From Pelagerythrobacter marensis (GTDB lineage: Bacteria > Pseudomonadota > Alphaproteobacteria > Sphingomonadales > Sphingomonadaceae): a stretch of DNA of 64,000 nucleotides. Position 1 is the stretch's first letter. Every line of letters begins with the position of its first letter. Below, piece by piece: positions 1 to 9,410 of this stretch. Location of the stretch: NCBI RefSeq assembly GCF_001028625.1, contig NZ_CP011805.1, forward strand, positions 1,612,001-1,676,000. Direction: 5' to 3'. A model generated the notes under the pieces. It was not told the origin of the DNA. It saw only the letters and a program-made list of their open reading frames with translations, and did no database searches. Position numbers and translations under genes: made by a program.

Positions 1-2685
1 CTTGCCCGGATCGAGGGGGTCGGCGACGTGCAGTTGTTCGGCAGCCGCGAACTGGCCATGCGGATCTGGATCGACCCGGGCCGTGCCGCGGCCCTGAACC
101 TGACCGCAGGCGACATCGTTTCGGCCCTGCGCGCCCAGAATGTGCAAGTGGCCGCCGGCGTTCTCGGCCAACAGCCGAGCCCCGACGCCGCATTCCAGCT
201 CAACGTGGAAACACAGGGCCGCTTCACCGATCCGGAGCAGTTCGGCAACGTGGTTATCCGTACCGATGCCGAAGGGCGGCAGGTGCGCGTGCGCGACATT
301 GCCCGTGTGGAAATCGGCGCGCAGGATTACGCCACGTCCGCCTATCTGAACGACAACGAATCCGTCATCGTTCCGGTGTTGCAGGAACCCGGTTCGAATG
401 CCCTCGCCTCGGCTGAAATCGTCAAGGAGACGATGGACGAACTTGCCGCCGACTTCCCCGAGGGGCTGGAATACCGGATCGTCTACAATCCGACCGAGTT
501 CATCCAGCAATCGGTCGATGCAGTGGTCCATACCCTGATCGAAGCGGTCGTGCTGGTCGTTCTGGTCATCGTCGTCTTCCTGCAGAAGTGGCGCGCATCG
601 TTGATCCCGGTGCTGGCGATCCCGATTTCGCTGATCGGCACTTTCGCAGTGCTGGCCGCGCTCGGATACTCGCTCAACAACCTTTCGCTGTTCGGCCTGG
701 TTCTGGCGATCGGCATCGTGGTCGACGACGCGATCGTGGTGGTCGAGAATGTGGAGCGCAATCTGGAAGCGGGCATGTCCCCACTGCAGGCGGCGCGCAC
801 ATCGATGGATGAAGTGGGCGCCGCGCTGGTCGCCATCGTGCTGGTGCTCTGCGCCGTGTTCGTCCCGACGCTGTTCATCGGCGGGCTGTCAGGCGCATTC
901 TACCAGCAGTTCGCAATCACGATCTCAGCCGCGACGATAATCTCGCTGATCGTTTCGCTGACGCTTTCGCCCGCCATCTCCGCTCTCCTGCTGCGTCCGC
1001 ACGAACGCGCGCCCGATGGCGCCCGATGGCGGCGCCTGCTGGAGCGTGCGGGGGACGCATTCAATCGCGCCTTCGACCGTTTCAGCGAGATCTATGGCCG
1101 GTGGACGGCAACGATGGTTGCCATGCCCCGCCGGATGATGGCCGCCTATGCCGGCCTGATCGCGCTGACGGGGGCTGCCCTGTGGATGACGCCGACCGGC
1201 TTCGTTCCCCAGCAGGATCAGGCCTATTTCCTGACCGTCGTGCAATTGCCGGCAGGCTCCGCCACTTCGCGCACCGATGCGGTGATGAAGCAGGTGGCCG
1301 ATCGCGTTCTGCCGATCGACGGGATCGACAGCGTGGTCATGCTGTCGGGATTCGACGGCACATCCGAAACCCAGTCCGCCAGTTCTGCCGCTGCCTACTG
1401 GGTGCTCGACGACTTCGACGAGCGCGCGGACAAGGGGCAGACGGTGGACTCACTGATTGCCGCAGCACAGGAAGCGACCGCCGACATCGACGAAGCCCGC
1501 CTGATGATCGTCAAACCGCCCGTGATCCGCGGGATCGGTTCGGCCGGCGGCTTCCGCATGATGGTGCAGGACAAGAACGGTCAGGGGTACCGCGAGCTTG
1601 GAAAAGTCGCCGAGGCGGTAATCGCCAAGGCGAACGAGCAGGAGGGACTGGCCGGTGTCTACACCTTCTTCGAAACCGGGACCCCCCGCGTCCATGCCGA
1701 TATCGACCGTGACAAGGCACAGATCCTGGGCGTTTCCCCGTCGGAGATCTTCAACACCCTGCAAGTCTATCTCGGTTCGGCGTTCATAAACGATTTCAAC
1801 CTTCTGGGCCGGACATATCGCGTGACCGCGCAAGCCGATGCGCCGTTCCGCGACAATCCGGCGGATATCGCCAACCTCCACATGCGTTCCGCCAATGGGG
1901 CAATGGTGCCGGTCGGATCGGTCGCGACGTTGAGCGATACCACCGGCCCATACCGGGTGACGCGATACAATCTCGCGCCTGCTGTGGCGGTCGATGGCGA
2001 CACCGCACCGGGCTTCTCGACCGGACAATCGCTGAACACGATGGAGGCGGCCGCCGCCGAAGTGCTGCCGCGCGGTTACGACGTCGAATGGACCGGGATC
2101 GCCTATCAACAGAAGTTCGCCAGCAACACGGCGGCGTTGGTGTTCGCACTTGCCGTGCTGCTCGTCTTCCTCGTGCTCGCCGCCCAGTATGAAAGCCTGG
2201 TCATGCCACTGGCGATCATCCTGATCGTGCCGATGTGTCTGCTGGCAGCGATGGTGGGCGTCAATCTGCGGGGGATGGACAACAACGTCCTGACCCAGAT
2301 CGGGCTGGTCGTTCTGATCGCGCTGGCAGCGAAGAACGCGATCCTGATCGTGGAATTCGCCCGCCAGGGGGAAGAACTGCACGGCCTGTCGCCGACACAG
2401 GCCGCGGTCGAAGCGGCCAAGACACGCCTGCGCCCGATCCTGATGACCAGCTTCGCATTCATCCTCGGCTCGGTGCCGCTGGTGATTGCGACCGGCGCGG
2501 GTGCCGAACTGCGGCAGGCGCTGGGAACGGCGGTGTGCTTCGGCATGCTGGGCGTTACCGGCTTCGGCCTGATCTTCACCCCAACGTTCTACGTCGTCTG
2601 CCGCGCCCTGGGCGATCGCATTGCCGCAATGCGCGCCAACACCGGCCGCGGCAACGACGACCACCTGCCACAGCCTGCCGAATAG
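1..2685 (+). CDS. RND efflux transporter permease (HAE1 family), 5'-truncated by window edge
   Basis: Inner-membrane proton-driven pump subunit of a tripartite RND multidrug efflux system (AcrB/MexB type). The frame is open from base 1, reading LARIEGVGDVQLFGS, so the true start lies upstream; 894 residues are visible against about 1030-1050 usual for the family. The TM4 proton-relay motif VVDDAIVVVEN (two adjacent Asp) is near visible residue 240, and the C-terminal AAKNAILIVEF motif with the relay Lys is near residue 775. The periplasmic adaptor must lie outside the window. The outer-membrane partner follows 8 bases downstream on the same strand. Substrate is not predictable from the sequence. 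Confidence 0.95.
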   Translation, partial: LARIEGVGDVQLFGSRELAMRIWIDPGRAAALNLTAGDIVSALRAQNVQVAAGVLGQQPSPDAAFQLNVETQGRFTDPEQFGNVVIRTDAEGRQVRVRDIARVEIGAQDYATSAYLNDNESVIVPVLQEPGSNALASAEIVKETMDELAADFPEGLEYRIVYNPTEFIQQSVDAVVHTLIEAVVLVVLVIVVFLQKWRASLIPVLAIPISLIGTFAVLAALGYSLNNLSLFGLVLAIGIVVDDAIVVVENVERNLEAGMSPLQAARTSMDEVGAALVAIVLVLCAVFVPTLFIGGLSGAFYQQFAITISAATIISLIVSLTLSPAISALLLRPHERAPDGARWRRLLERAGDAFNRAFDRFSEIYGRWTATMVAMPRRMMAAYAGLIALTGAALWMTPTGFVPQQDQAYFLTVVQLPAGSATSRTDAVMKQVADRVLPIDGIDSVVMLSGFDGTSETQSASSAAAYWVLDDFDERADKGQTVDSLIAAAQEATADIDEARLMIVKPPVIRGIGSAGGFRMMVQDKNGQGYRELGKVAEAVIAKANEQEGLAGVYTFFETGTPRVHADIDRDKAQILGVSPSEIFNTLQVYLGSAFINDFNLLGRTYRVTAQADAPFRDNPADIANLHMRSANGAMVPVGSVATLSDTTGPYRVTRYNLAPAVAVDGDTAPGFSTGQSLNTMEAAAAEVLPRGYDVEWTGIAYQQKFASNTAALVFALAVLLVFLVLAAQYESLVMPLAIILIVPMCLLAAMVGVNLRGMDNNVLTQIGLVVLIALAAKNAILIVEFARQGEELHGLSPTQAAVEAAKTRLRPILMTSFAFILGSVPLVIATGAGAELRQALGTAVCFGMLGVTGFGLIFTPTFYVVCRALGDRIAAMRANTGRGNDDHLPQPAE

Positions 2686-2693
2686 GTGCCAAG

Positions 2694-4103
2694 ATGACGT
2701 TTCGCTCCCTCGCTCTCACGACCCTATCCGCGCTCGCCCTTTCGGGGTGCGCGGCGGGGCCGGACTACGCACGCAATCCCCCTATTCCTGCGTCTTCCGG
2801 CCCCTTCCTTTCCGCCGACGATCCGGCGTTCACCCCTGCCCCCCTGCCCGCCGACTGGTGGCGGCTCTACGACGACCCCGTGCTCGACACGCTCGTTCAG
2901 GATGCCTTGCGCGCCAACACCGAAATCCGCCAGGCACTCGCCCGTATCGAACGGGCCCGGGCGGGCGTTCGCGGTGCGCGCGGCGACCGCTTCCCGCAGG
3001 CCTCGCTTGGTGCCGGCGCGAACTATGGCCGCGTGCCCGAAAGCCAGGCACCAGCCGGAGCCCAGCGCGAGAGCTGGACTTATGACGCCGGCATAGACGT
3101 GGCTTACGAAGTCGATCTGTTCGGCCGCGTCGGCCGCGGGGTCGAGGCTGCGCGGGCGGATCTTGCCGCCAGCGAAGCGGATGCCGATGCCGTTCGGGTC
3201 ATAGTCGTCGCCGAAACCACTCGCGCCTATGCCGATGCGGCAGCGGGCGCGGCACTGCTCCGCGTTGCGCGCGAGATCACCGCGCTGCTCGAACAGTCGC
3301 TTGCGTTGACCCGCAAACGTCACGCGGCCGGGCTGGAAAGCGGGCTTGCCGTCGCGCGCATCGCAACGCTGCGCGATCAGCGCGCGGCGGACATTCCGAC
3401 ACTGGAAGCCGCGCGGACCGCTGCCCTGTTTCGTCTGGCCACGCTGACCGGTCGTGCGCCGGCCGATCTGCCGCCAATCGCCGGCGAACGGAATATCGTG
3501 CTGGAGATCGCGGAGCCCGTCCCGGTGGGCGACGGTGCCGCCCTCCTCGCCCGGCGGCCCGACATTCGCGCCGCGGAACGCCGGCTCGCAGCCGACACCG
3601 CACGGATCGGTGTGGCCACGGCCGACCTCTATCCCCGCATCACCCTGGGCGGATCGATCGGTTCGACCGGGCCGGACATTGGCGACATCCTGACTGGCGG
3701 CCCGCTGCGCTGGCTGGCCGGTTCGCTGCTCAACTGGTCTTTCGGCAATCAGGAAGCGATCCGGGCCCGCGTGGATATGGCGGAAGCCGATACGCAAGGA
3801 TCGCTCGCCGCGTTCGATCAGACGGTCCTGACCGCACTGGAAGAAACCGAAACCGCGCTGTCCAATTACGCCCACGCGCTGGAACGCCGCACGACGTTGC
3901 AGGCGGCGGGGGAGCAGGCCGAACGCGCGGCCCGCATCGTCCGCGCGCAGCAGCGAGCGGGCGCGGTCAACTCGCTCGACCGGCTCGACGCCGAGCGCAC
4001 GCTGGCGGACGTCAAGGCGCAGCTCGCAGCGCAGGACGCGGCAGTCTCGCGCGCGCAGATCGACGTCTTCCGCGCGCTGGGCGGAGGGTGGTCGGTGCAG
4101 TGA
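2694..4103 (+). CDS. RND efflux outer-membrane lipoprotein (NodT family)
   Basis: TolC-like outer-membrane channel that would complete the tripartite pump with the permease just upstream. The ATG at 2694 gives a lipoprotein signal peptide with lipobox LSGC (Cys19), followed by AGPDY, the usual NodT-family start of the mature chain. The 469-residue length and two OEP-type Ala/Arg-rich coiled-coil halves fit the family. A longer open frame upstream of 2694 overlaps the permease in another frame and is not coding. Eight bases separate it from the permease, so they are co-transcribed. Specificity is unknown. Confidence 0.93.
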   Translation: MTFRSLALTTLSALALSGCAAGPDYARNPPIPASSGPFLSADDPAFTPAPLPADWWRLYDDPVLDTLVQDALRANTEIRQALARIERARAGVRGARGDRFPQASLGAGANYGRVPESQAPAGAQRESWTYDAGIDVAYEVDLFGRVGRGVEAARADLAASEADADAVRVIVVAETTRAYADAAAGAALLRVAREITALLEQSLALTRKRHAAGLESGLAVARIATLRDQRAADIPTLEAARTAALFRLATLTGRAPADLPPIAGERNIVLEIAEPVPVGDGAALLARRPDIRAAERRLAADTARIGVATADLYPRITLGGSIGSTGPDIGDILTGGPLRWLAGSLLNWSFGNQEAIRARVDMAEADTQGSLAAFDQTVLTALEETETALSNYAHALERRTTLQAAGEQAERAARIVRAQQRAGAVNSLDRLDAERTLADVKAQLAAQDAAVSRAQIDVFRALGGGWSVQ

Positions 4104-4210
4104 ACGGTGTGGTTGGGAAGCAATCTGGCTGGAATACGCTTTGTATGGTGGCGCCCTCAGATGCAGAGTCATCCGCACTGCAGGGCCCGCACGCACCCGA
4201 CCGCAAACCC

Positions 4211-4486
4211 TCAGCTTGGCCGCGCCCGCCAGATCAGCACTGCCACCACACCCCAGCTTGCGATGGAGAGATGGCCAAGCCATGCGATCGCGCCGTAGGC
4301 GGGACCGAGCGATGCCATCGCCAGCAACAGACCGGCCACGATCGCCAGCCATCCGCCGGTTCGCATCAATCGTCGTTCCCGGTTGGAGAGCTGCCGCCCG
4401 GCTATGGCCCGCTGGTGCCGCTGCATCGCCACGGCAAGCATCGCGAAGCCGAGAAATGCGAGGAAGAGAATCAGCACGTGGATCAT
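4211..4486 (-). CDS. DUF3325 small membrane protein (iron-uptake operon)
   Basis: A 91-residue integral membrane protein with about three hydrophobic segments (residues 1-20, 45-65 and 68-86). It matches the DUF3325 type, usually found beside PepSY and DUF3649 genes downstream of siderophore receptors. Its ATG overlaps the stop of the upstream PepSY gene (ATGA), so translation is probably coupled. It is the last gene of the four-gene iron operon. Molecular function is not established; a role in ferric-siderophore reduction or transport is inferred from context only. Confidence 0.8.
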   Translation of the reverse strand: MIHVLILFLAFLGFAMLAVAMQRHQRAIAGRQLSNRERRLMRTGGWLAIVAGLLLAMASLGPAYGAIAWLGHLSIASWGVVAVLIWRARPS

Positions 4487-6039
4487 GCCTTCGCGCCTTC
4501 ATAAATTCGCGGTGCACCCGGCGACCTTCCGCGGCTTTCAAGCAGCCCGGCCTTTCGCGCAGCACAGCCGTAGCCGGCGGCGATCAGAAGCATGGTAACG
4601 TCAAAGCCGACGAACACCCAATCCCCGTTTCCGAGGCTGGCGAACAGTCCGCGCGAAGTCGTGAAGGCATTGATCGGCGGTATAGCCAGGAACAGAACGG
4701 CGGCCACCGCCAGGGTTTCGGCCCAGGCACGACGAATGGGTCGGATCAAGGCCCACAATGCGATGCCCGCCCAGGCGAGGAACAGGCTATGGATTTCCCA
4801 TTCGGCGCGCTGGGTCATGCCCAGCGGCAGCAGGCGATTGGAATGGAAATAGACCGCGATTCCCGCCCCCAACCCCGCGATCGCCGCGATATTGAGGCGT
4901 TCGACTAGTTTGAACCCGAAGTGCGGGTTCTCGGGATCGGGGAGGCGCGCCCTGCGCTTCGCATTCCACAGCACCAGCCCGGTACCGACCATGATCGTTC
5001 CGCCCAGCCCCGACAGGAAATAGAGCCAGCGCAAACCCCATTCGGCGAAACGACCGGCGTGGAGCCCGATCATAACGCTTTCCGTCTGGCGGGCGGCACC
5101 CTTCGCCTGCCCTTCCCCGATCGGTCGGCCGGTGGTGCCATCGAAAGTAAGGGTTTCCCCTCTTGAACCGATTGCTTCTGCAGGTGCGCGCGTGAGCGTC
5201 ACGGTCGCGGTCGCATCGCCCGGGTTGCTGACACTCAGGAAACCCGCTTCGGCGCCGTTCCACTTGGCGGAGGCAGCGCGCATCATCGCCCCTGCCGGTG
5301 CCAGCGGAGCTGCTGCCCCGCTGCGCTCAACTTGTGGCGCCCGGCCGGAAACACTGTCGAAAAATGTCTGCGGAGAAGCATAGTTGGCATCGATGCCCCA
5401 CGGCATGTAGAGCGTCGCCAGTGTCACCAGCCCTGTAAAGGTGATCATGAGGTGGAATGGCAGGGCCAGCACCGCAGTCACCGCATGGGCATCGAGCCAG
5501 CTTCTCTGCCCCTTGCCCAGCCGCAGCGTGAAGAAGTCGGTGAATATCTTCTTATGGGTGATCACACCCGACAGGATCGCCACCAGCATGAACATGGCCG
5601 CGATGCCGACAAGATAGCGCGCCCAGATCACCGGCATATAGTGGAGGTCGAAATGGAACCGGTAGAGGAATGCGCCGCCGCGCGTTTCCCGCGCCGAGAC
5701 TTCCTGCCCCGATGGGTCGAGAACTGCGCTCGTTTCCCCTCGACGCCCCCTTCCCTCTGCCGGCTGCCAGAACACCTGAGTGGTGATGCTGCGGCGGTCG
5801 GGCATGGTGACAAACCAGGTTTTCGCATCCGGTGCGGCTTTTTCCAGAAAACGCAACGCGCCTTCCACCGATGTTACCGGGTCCGCATCACCGGTAACTT
5901 CCGGCTGCATCCAGCGCGTGATCTCATCCTGGAAATAAGCCGCAGTGCCGGTCGCGAACATCGCGAACAGCAACCAGCCGAACAGCAGCCCTGTCCAGGT
6001 GTGGAGCAAGGCCATCGATTGGCGCAAGCTGTCTCTCAC
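4483..6039 (-). CDS. PepSY-associated TM helix domain protein (putative siderophore iron reductase)
   Basis: A 518-residue inner-membrane protein of the PepSY_TM family. An N-terminal membrane segment follows HTWTGLLFGWLLF, a large periplasmic part comes next, and several C-terminal membrane helices include HAGRFAEWGLRW and HSLFLAWAGIALW. Members next to TonB siderophore receptors have been linked to reductive iron release from siderophores. I chose the GTG at 6039 because it forms a GTGA overlap with the DUF3649 stop; the longer open frame to 6108 would overlap that gene by about 70 bases. It is the third gene of the receptor-DUF3649-PepSY-DUF3325 operon. Confidence 0.85.
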   Translation of the reverse strand: MRDSLRQSMALLHTWTGLLFGWLLFAMFATGTAAYFQDEITRWMQPEVTGDADPVTSVEGALRFLEKAAPDAKTWFVTMPDRRSITTQVFWQPAEGRGRRGETSAVLDPSGQEVSARETRGGAFLYRFHFDLHYMPVIWARYLVGIAAMFMLVAILSGVITHKKIFTDFFTLRLGKGQRSWLDAHAVTAVLALPFHLMITFTGLVTLATLYMPWGIDANYASPQTFFDSVSGRAPQVERSGAAAPLAPAGAMMRAASAKWNGAEAGFLSVSNPGDATATVTLTRAPAEAIGSRGETLTFDGTTGRPIGEGQAKGAARQTESVMIGLHAGRFAEWGLRWLYFLSGLGGTIMVGTGLVLWNAKRRARLPDPENPHFGFKLVERLNIAAIAGLGAGIAVYFHSNRLLPLGMTQRAEWEIHSLFLAWAGIALWALIRPIRRAWAETLAVAAVLFLAIPPINAFTTSRGLFASLGNGDWVFVGFDVTMLLIAAGYGCAARKAGLLESRGRSPGAPRIYEGAKA

Positions 6040-6356
6040 AGTCGCCCCCCTACCATGAGCGAGAGCCACAGGGCGCCCCCGGCGACCGCGCCCGACGCGA
6101 GCATCCACAGCCAGAGCCGACTGACGGATCGGACAGCGAACGCGGCCAGTGCGATGCCCGCGAAGAGCGCGAAGGAAACCAGCGTTGCGGCAACGCTTGC
6201 CTCCGCAGGCGGCATGGGCAGAAGCCTGGCAATGCAGGCGGTAAGGACGGACGTCAGACCATAGTTCGCAGGAACGGCCGCCGCGACGCGGGCAACCAGG
6301 TTACCGGCGGTGATCCTTGCACCCTGCGGAGCGATCCCGTTTGCCATGGGCGACAC
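6036..6356 (-). CDS. DUF3649 membrane protein (iron transport-associated)
   Basis: A 106-residue protein with three hydrophobic segments (about residues 30-47, 55-75 and 80-103) matching the DUF3649 family, which occurs in siderophore-uptake operons. The start is the GTG at 6356 or the in-frame ATG three codons later (MANGIAPQG). It lies 12 bases after the TonB receptor stop and overlaps the PepSY gene by 4 bases, so the operon is tightly packed. The biochemical role is unknown. Confidence 0.78.
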   Translation of the reverse strand: MSPMANGIAPQGARITAGNLVARVAAAVPANYGLTSVLTACIARLLPMPPAEASVAATLVSFALFAGIALAAFAVRSVSRLWLWMLASGAVAGGALWLSLMVGGRL

Positions 6357-6368
6357 CAGCCGGACCGA

Positions 6369-8564
6369 TCAGAACTGATAACGCAGCGTCAGTGTCACGT
6401 TGCGGGGTTCGCCATAGGCAAGCTGGTTGTAGAACCCGATCTGCGAGTAGTAAGTCTTGTCGAACAGGTTTTCGGCATTGAGCTGCGCCGACAGCCCGTT
6501 CCCGAGTTCATAGCGCGCCATCAGATTGACGAGAGCGTAGCTTTCGACTTCGAGCCGCTCATCCTCGCCCGTTATCGGGTTGATCGTATCGGAATAGCTC
6601 GTGTCCTCCCAATTGACACCGCCACCGATCGTCAAACCGTCCATCGCCCCGCGGAACCGGTAGGTGGTGAACACCCGCAGCAGCTTTTGCGGGTAGAGGG
6701 TGTTGATGCGGTTATCGTCGGCGTCTTCTGCTTCGAACTGCGTGTAGTTGGCAGCCACCGACCAGCCCGGAAGAATCTCGCCGTTCGCCTCTATTTCGAA
6801 ACCCGTGCTGGTTGCGCCCCTCGCGGCATAATAGGCCTGGGCAGGCGGTGTGGTGCCAGGCACGGTGTGGCCTACGTCAGGCTGGGCCAGATTGTCCTGT
6901 TCGATACGGAAGACCGACAGCGCCGTGTTGAGCGCACCGCGGAAGAAGCTACTTTTCAGACCGATCTCGTAATTCTCGCCAGCGACTGGCGCGAGATAAT
7001 CACCGTTGCGGTCGCGGCTGTTCTGTGGCTCGAATATTCGGGTGTAGCTGGCGTATACGGTATGGTTCGGCGCGAGATCGTACAGGACGCCGACATAAGG
7101 CAGGAAGCGGTTCTTGTCCCCGAAATCGAGCATCGAGCCATAGTTCAGCCCTTCACGGGTCCAGCTGGACAGACGGCCGCCGGCGATCAGCTTCAGCGGA
7201 TCGCTGAGCGAGAATCGCGTGGCCGCGTAGTAACCCCATTGCTTCGTCCGCAGATCGACCGCCTGCGACCGGGCACCCCAGACAGGTGCCGGATATGTGC
7301 CATCCCAGGCGTTGAAGTCTCCGACCGGGGGAAGCGGATCGCGCGCGTAGGTTAGCGATTCATAGTCCTGCCTAGCGTAACTCGCACCGACCACGAGATC
7401 GTGCGAGCGGTCAAACAGATTGTAGGTCCCGTTGGCACGGAAGCCGACATCGATCTGCGAACGTTCGGTATCGGCACCATAAGCCGACGAACTCATGCCA
7501 AGACCGGTGACCGCGTCGGGCTGACCGCTCAGGTAAAGCAGGCGCAGGTTGCCCTTGTTGACCGAATTCGTGCCGTAGATTTCGACCGACCAGGTCTCGC
7601 CGATGTTCTGCGTCAGGTTTGCGAAGTAGGTTTCGTTGGTGGAGGCCCAGCTCGCCCATTCCGCGCCGTTGGTCTTCGAGCGGGCCCAGTCGGTGCGCGA
7701 TCCGTCGGCATGCCAGACGGGAAGGCCGCCCCAGGTGGTGCCGCTGGGATCGTTGTCCTGATAGCTTGCACCGATGCTGAGCCGCGTGTCAGGCGTAATA
7801 TCGGCATCGATCACACCGTAGAGCACCAGCGTCTGATCGTGGAGCCGTTCGACATGGCTGTCATTCTCGGCATAGCGCACCACGCCGCGGGCGCGGATCG
7901 TGCCATCTGCCGTAACCGGCGCACTCAGATCGCCGGATACCGAATAGGCATCCCAGCGGCCAATGCTGGCGGAGACGGAGCCTGTCAGTTCGCGGCTGTC
8001 CGCATGCTTGCGCACAAGATTGATCGAGGCTGATGGCTCGCCTGCGCCTGTCAGCAGACCGGTCGCGCCGCGCACGATTTCGACGCGTTCGTAAATCGCC
8101 ATGTCGAGCAGGGACTCGCCGGCCTCGTCGCCCCCGCCCCACTGCAGCGGAACGCCATCGATCTGATAGTTGCGGATGCCGAAGCCGCGCGCGGAAAAGC
8201 CGTTACGCGAGCTGTCGCGCGCCTTTGCCGAGACGCCAGCCGCATTGTTGACCACATCCGACAGGGTGCGAATGGCCTGGTCTTCCATGCGCTGCGCAGT
8301 CATCACGGTTACGGACTGCGGCGTTTCCTGAATCGACAGGCCGAGGCCGGTGGCCGAATCCAGTTCCTCCCCGGTGGTATAAGATCCGACGACGACGATC
8401 TCGTCCCCCTCGGCATCAAACTCGCCCCCGCCCGCCTGAGTCGCGCGACCGTTCTCCCCTCGCCCTTCCGCCTGCGCCCAAGCCGGAACCGCAAACACGA
8501 CAGCAGCGGCCGCAGCCAGACCATACAAACTCGAGCCAAGATTAACCTTCGAACGGATACGCAA
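6369..8564 (-). CDS. TonB-dependent siderophore receptor
   Basis: Outer-membrane ferric-siderophore receptor of the FhuE/FpvA type, 731 residues. It has a signal peptide ending near AWA-QAEG, a TonB-box-like DEIVVVGSY around residue 55, and a plug domain with VTVMTAQRMEDQ and FSARGFGIRNYQIDG. The beta-barrel ends in RYQF, the aromatic C-terminus needed for outer-membrane assembly. It is the first gene of an operon with DUF3649, PepSY and DUF3325 proteins. A Fur-box-like element lies 26 bases upstream, so iron repression is likely. The cognate siderophore cannot be read from the sequence. Confidence 0.93.
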   Translation of the reverse strand: MRIRSKVNLGSSLYGLAAAAAVVFAVPAWAQAEGRGENGRATQAGGGEFDAEGDEIVVVGSYTTGEELDSATGLGLSIQETPQSVTVMTAQRMEDQAIRTLSDVVNNAAGVSAKARDSSRNGFSARGFGIRNYQIDGVPLQWGGGDEAGESLLDMAIYERVEIVRGATGLLTGAGEPSASINLVRKHADSRELTGSVSASIGRWDAYSVSGDLSAPVTADGTIRARGVVRYAENDSHVERLHDQTLVLYGVIDADITPDTRLSIGASYQDNDPSGTTWGGLPVWHADGSRTDWARSKTNGAEWASWASTNETYFANLTQNIGETWSVEIYGTNSVNKGNLRLLYLSGQPDAVTGLGMSSSAYGADTERSQIDVGFRANGTYNLFDRSHDLVVGASYARQDYESLTYARDPLPPVGDFNAWDGTYPAPVWGARSQAVDLRTKQWGYYAATRFSLSDPLKLIAGGRLSSWTREGLNYGSMLDFGDKNRFLPYVGVLYDLAPNHTVYASYTRIFEPQNSRDRNGDYLAPVAGENYEIGLKSSFFRGALNTALSVFRIEQDNLAQPDVGHTVPGTTPPAQAYYAARGATSTGFEIEANGEILPGWSVAANYTQFEAEDADDNRINTLYPQKLLRVFTTYRFRGAMDGLTIGGGVNWEDTSYSDTINPITGEDERLEVESYALVNLMARYELGNGLSAQLNAENLFDKTYYSQIGFYNQLAYGEPRNVTLTLRYQF

Positions 8565-8589
8565 ACTTCACCTCCCGATTGGCAATATT

Positions 8590-8608
8590 GCTAATGCAAA
8601 TGATTCGC
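8590..8608 (-). promoter_or_regulatory. Fur-box-like operator upstream of siderophore receptor operon
   Basis: The 19-base stretch GCTAATGCAAATGATTCGC matches the classical Fur consensus GATAATGATAATCATTATC at 13 of 19 positions by my count. It sits 26 bases upstream of the receptor start, where a repressor would cover the promoter. Whether Fur itself or another alphaproteobacterial iron regulator binds cannot be told from the sequence. Confidence 0.5.
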
Positions 8609-8751
8609 AGAACGAGCGCGATAGGTGTGAAGATTGTGGATGTCAACGAACGTGGACGGAGCGGCAGGGAAGGTCCCACATGCTCTCGCTGCACAGGGTC
8701 AGGAACCTGGCAGGCCTATTGAGAATCGGGAACTTGTCGGAAAAGGTCCGG

Positions 8752-8841
<90 letters not shown>

Positions 8842-9000
8842 GCACGAGATAGCGCTTGGGGACATTGCCCCGGTCGCTTCGGGAGCGGGCCGGTTAGCGG
8901 AGCGGTCGGGGCTTGCCAAGCCCCTTGTTCTCGCTCCGCCGGGGATGACGATGTCCGCACGCTTGTTTCGCAGCCGTGAAATCCTATATTCGCCGCTGCA

Positions 9001-9381
9001 ATGGAACGTTCGCAGTTCTTTTCGGCCCAGGCCGGCCGGTTCATCGAAATGCCACGCCACGCCCGGGCCCGTTTCGGCATCGGCGACGTGGTACGCCATC
9101 GCATGTTCGATTTCCGCGGCGTCGTGTTCGACGTCGATCCGGTCTTCTCCAACAGCGAAGAATGGTACGAAGCGATCCCCGAGGATATTCGTCCGCGGCG
9201 CGACCAGCCGTTCTATCACCTTCTGGCCGAGAACGAGGATTCGTCCTACGTCGCCTATGTCAGCCAGCAGAACCTGCTGCCCGATGCGGACGGCGGACCG
9301 GTGGATCATCCCAACGTGGCCGAACTGTTCGATGATTTTCGCAACGGGCGCTACAAGATGCGCCGCTCGCTAACGCACTGA
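9001..9381 (+). CDS. hspQ: Heat-shock protein HspQ (YccV-like hemimethylated-DNA-binding domain)
   Basis: A 126-residue protein whose residues 22-110 match HspQ: FGIGDVVRHRMFDFRGVV, then DVDPVFSNSEEWY, and FYHLLAEN followed by YVAYVSQQNL. In E. coli HspQ binds hemimethylated oriC DNA and modulates Lon/DnaA-linked proteolysis under heat stress. The start is uncertain: the ATG at 9001 gives a 16-residue leader, while the ATG at 9049 (MPRHARARFGIG) gives a protein nearer the usual family length. It stands alone between tRNA-Ser and a convergent ABC permease. Confidence 0.9.
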   Translation: MERSQFFSAQAGRFIEMPRHARARFGIGDVVRHRMFDFRGVVFDVDPVFSNSEEWYEAIPEDIRPRRDQPFYHLLAENEDSSYVAYVSQQNLLPDADGGPVDHPNVAELFDDFRNGRYKMRRSLTH

Positions 9382-9410
9382 TCCCGCCGCCCGGCCTACA
9401 CGGCCGACGG

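Noticed and set aside
2235..2693. Upstream extension of the first NodT lipoprotein
   Set aside because: It overlaps the permease in another frame; the signal peptide and lipobox begin only at 2694.
9391..9406. CGGCC/GGCCG hairpin between hspQ and the ABC permease as a terminator
   Set aside because: Only five base pairs and no T-tract; too weak to call in such GC-rich DNA.
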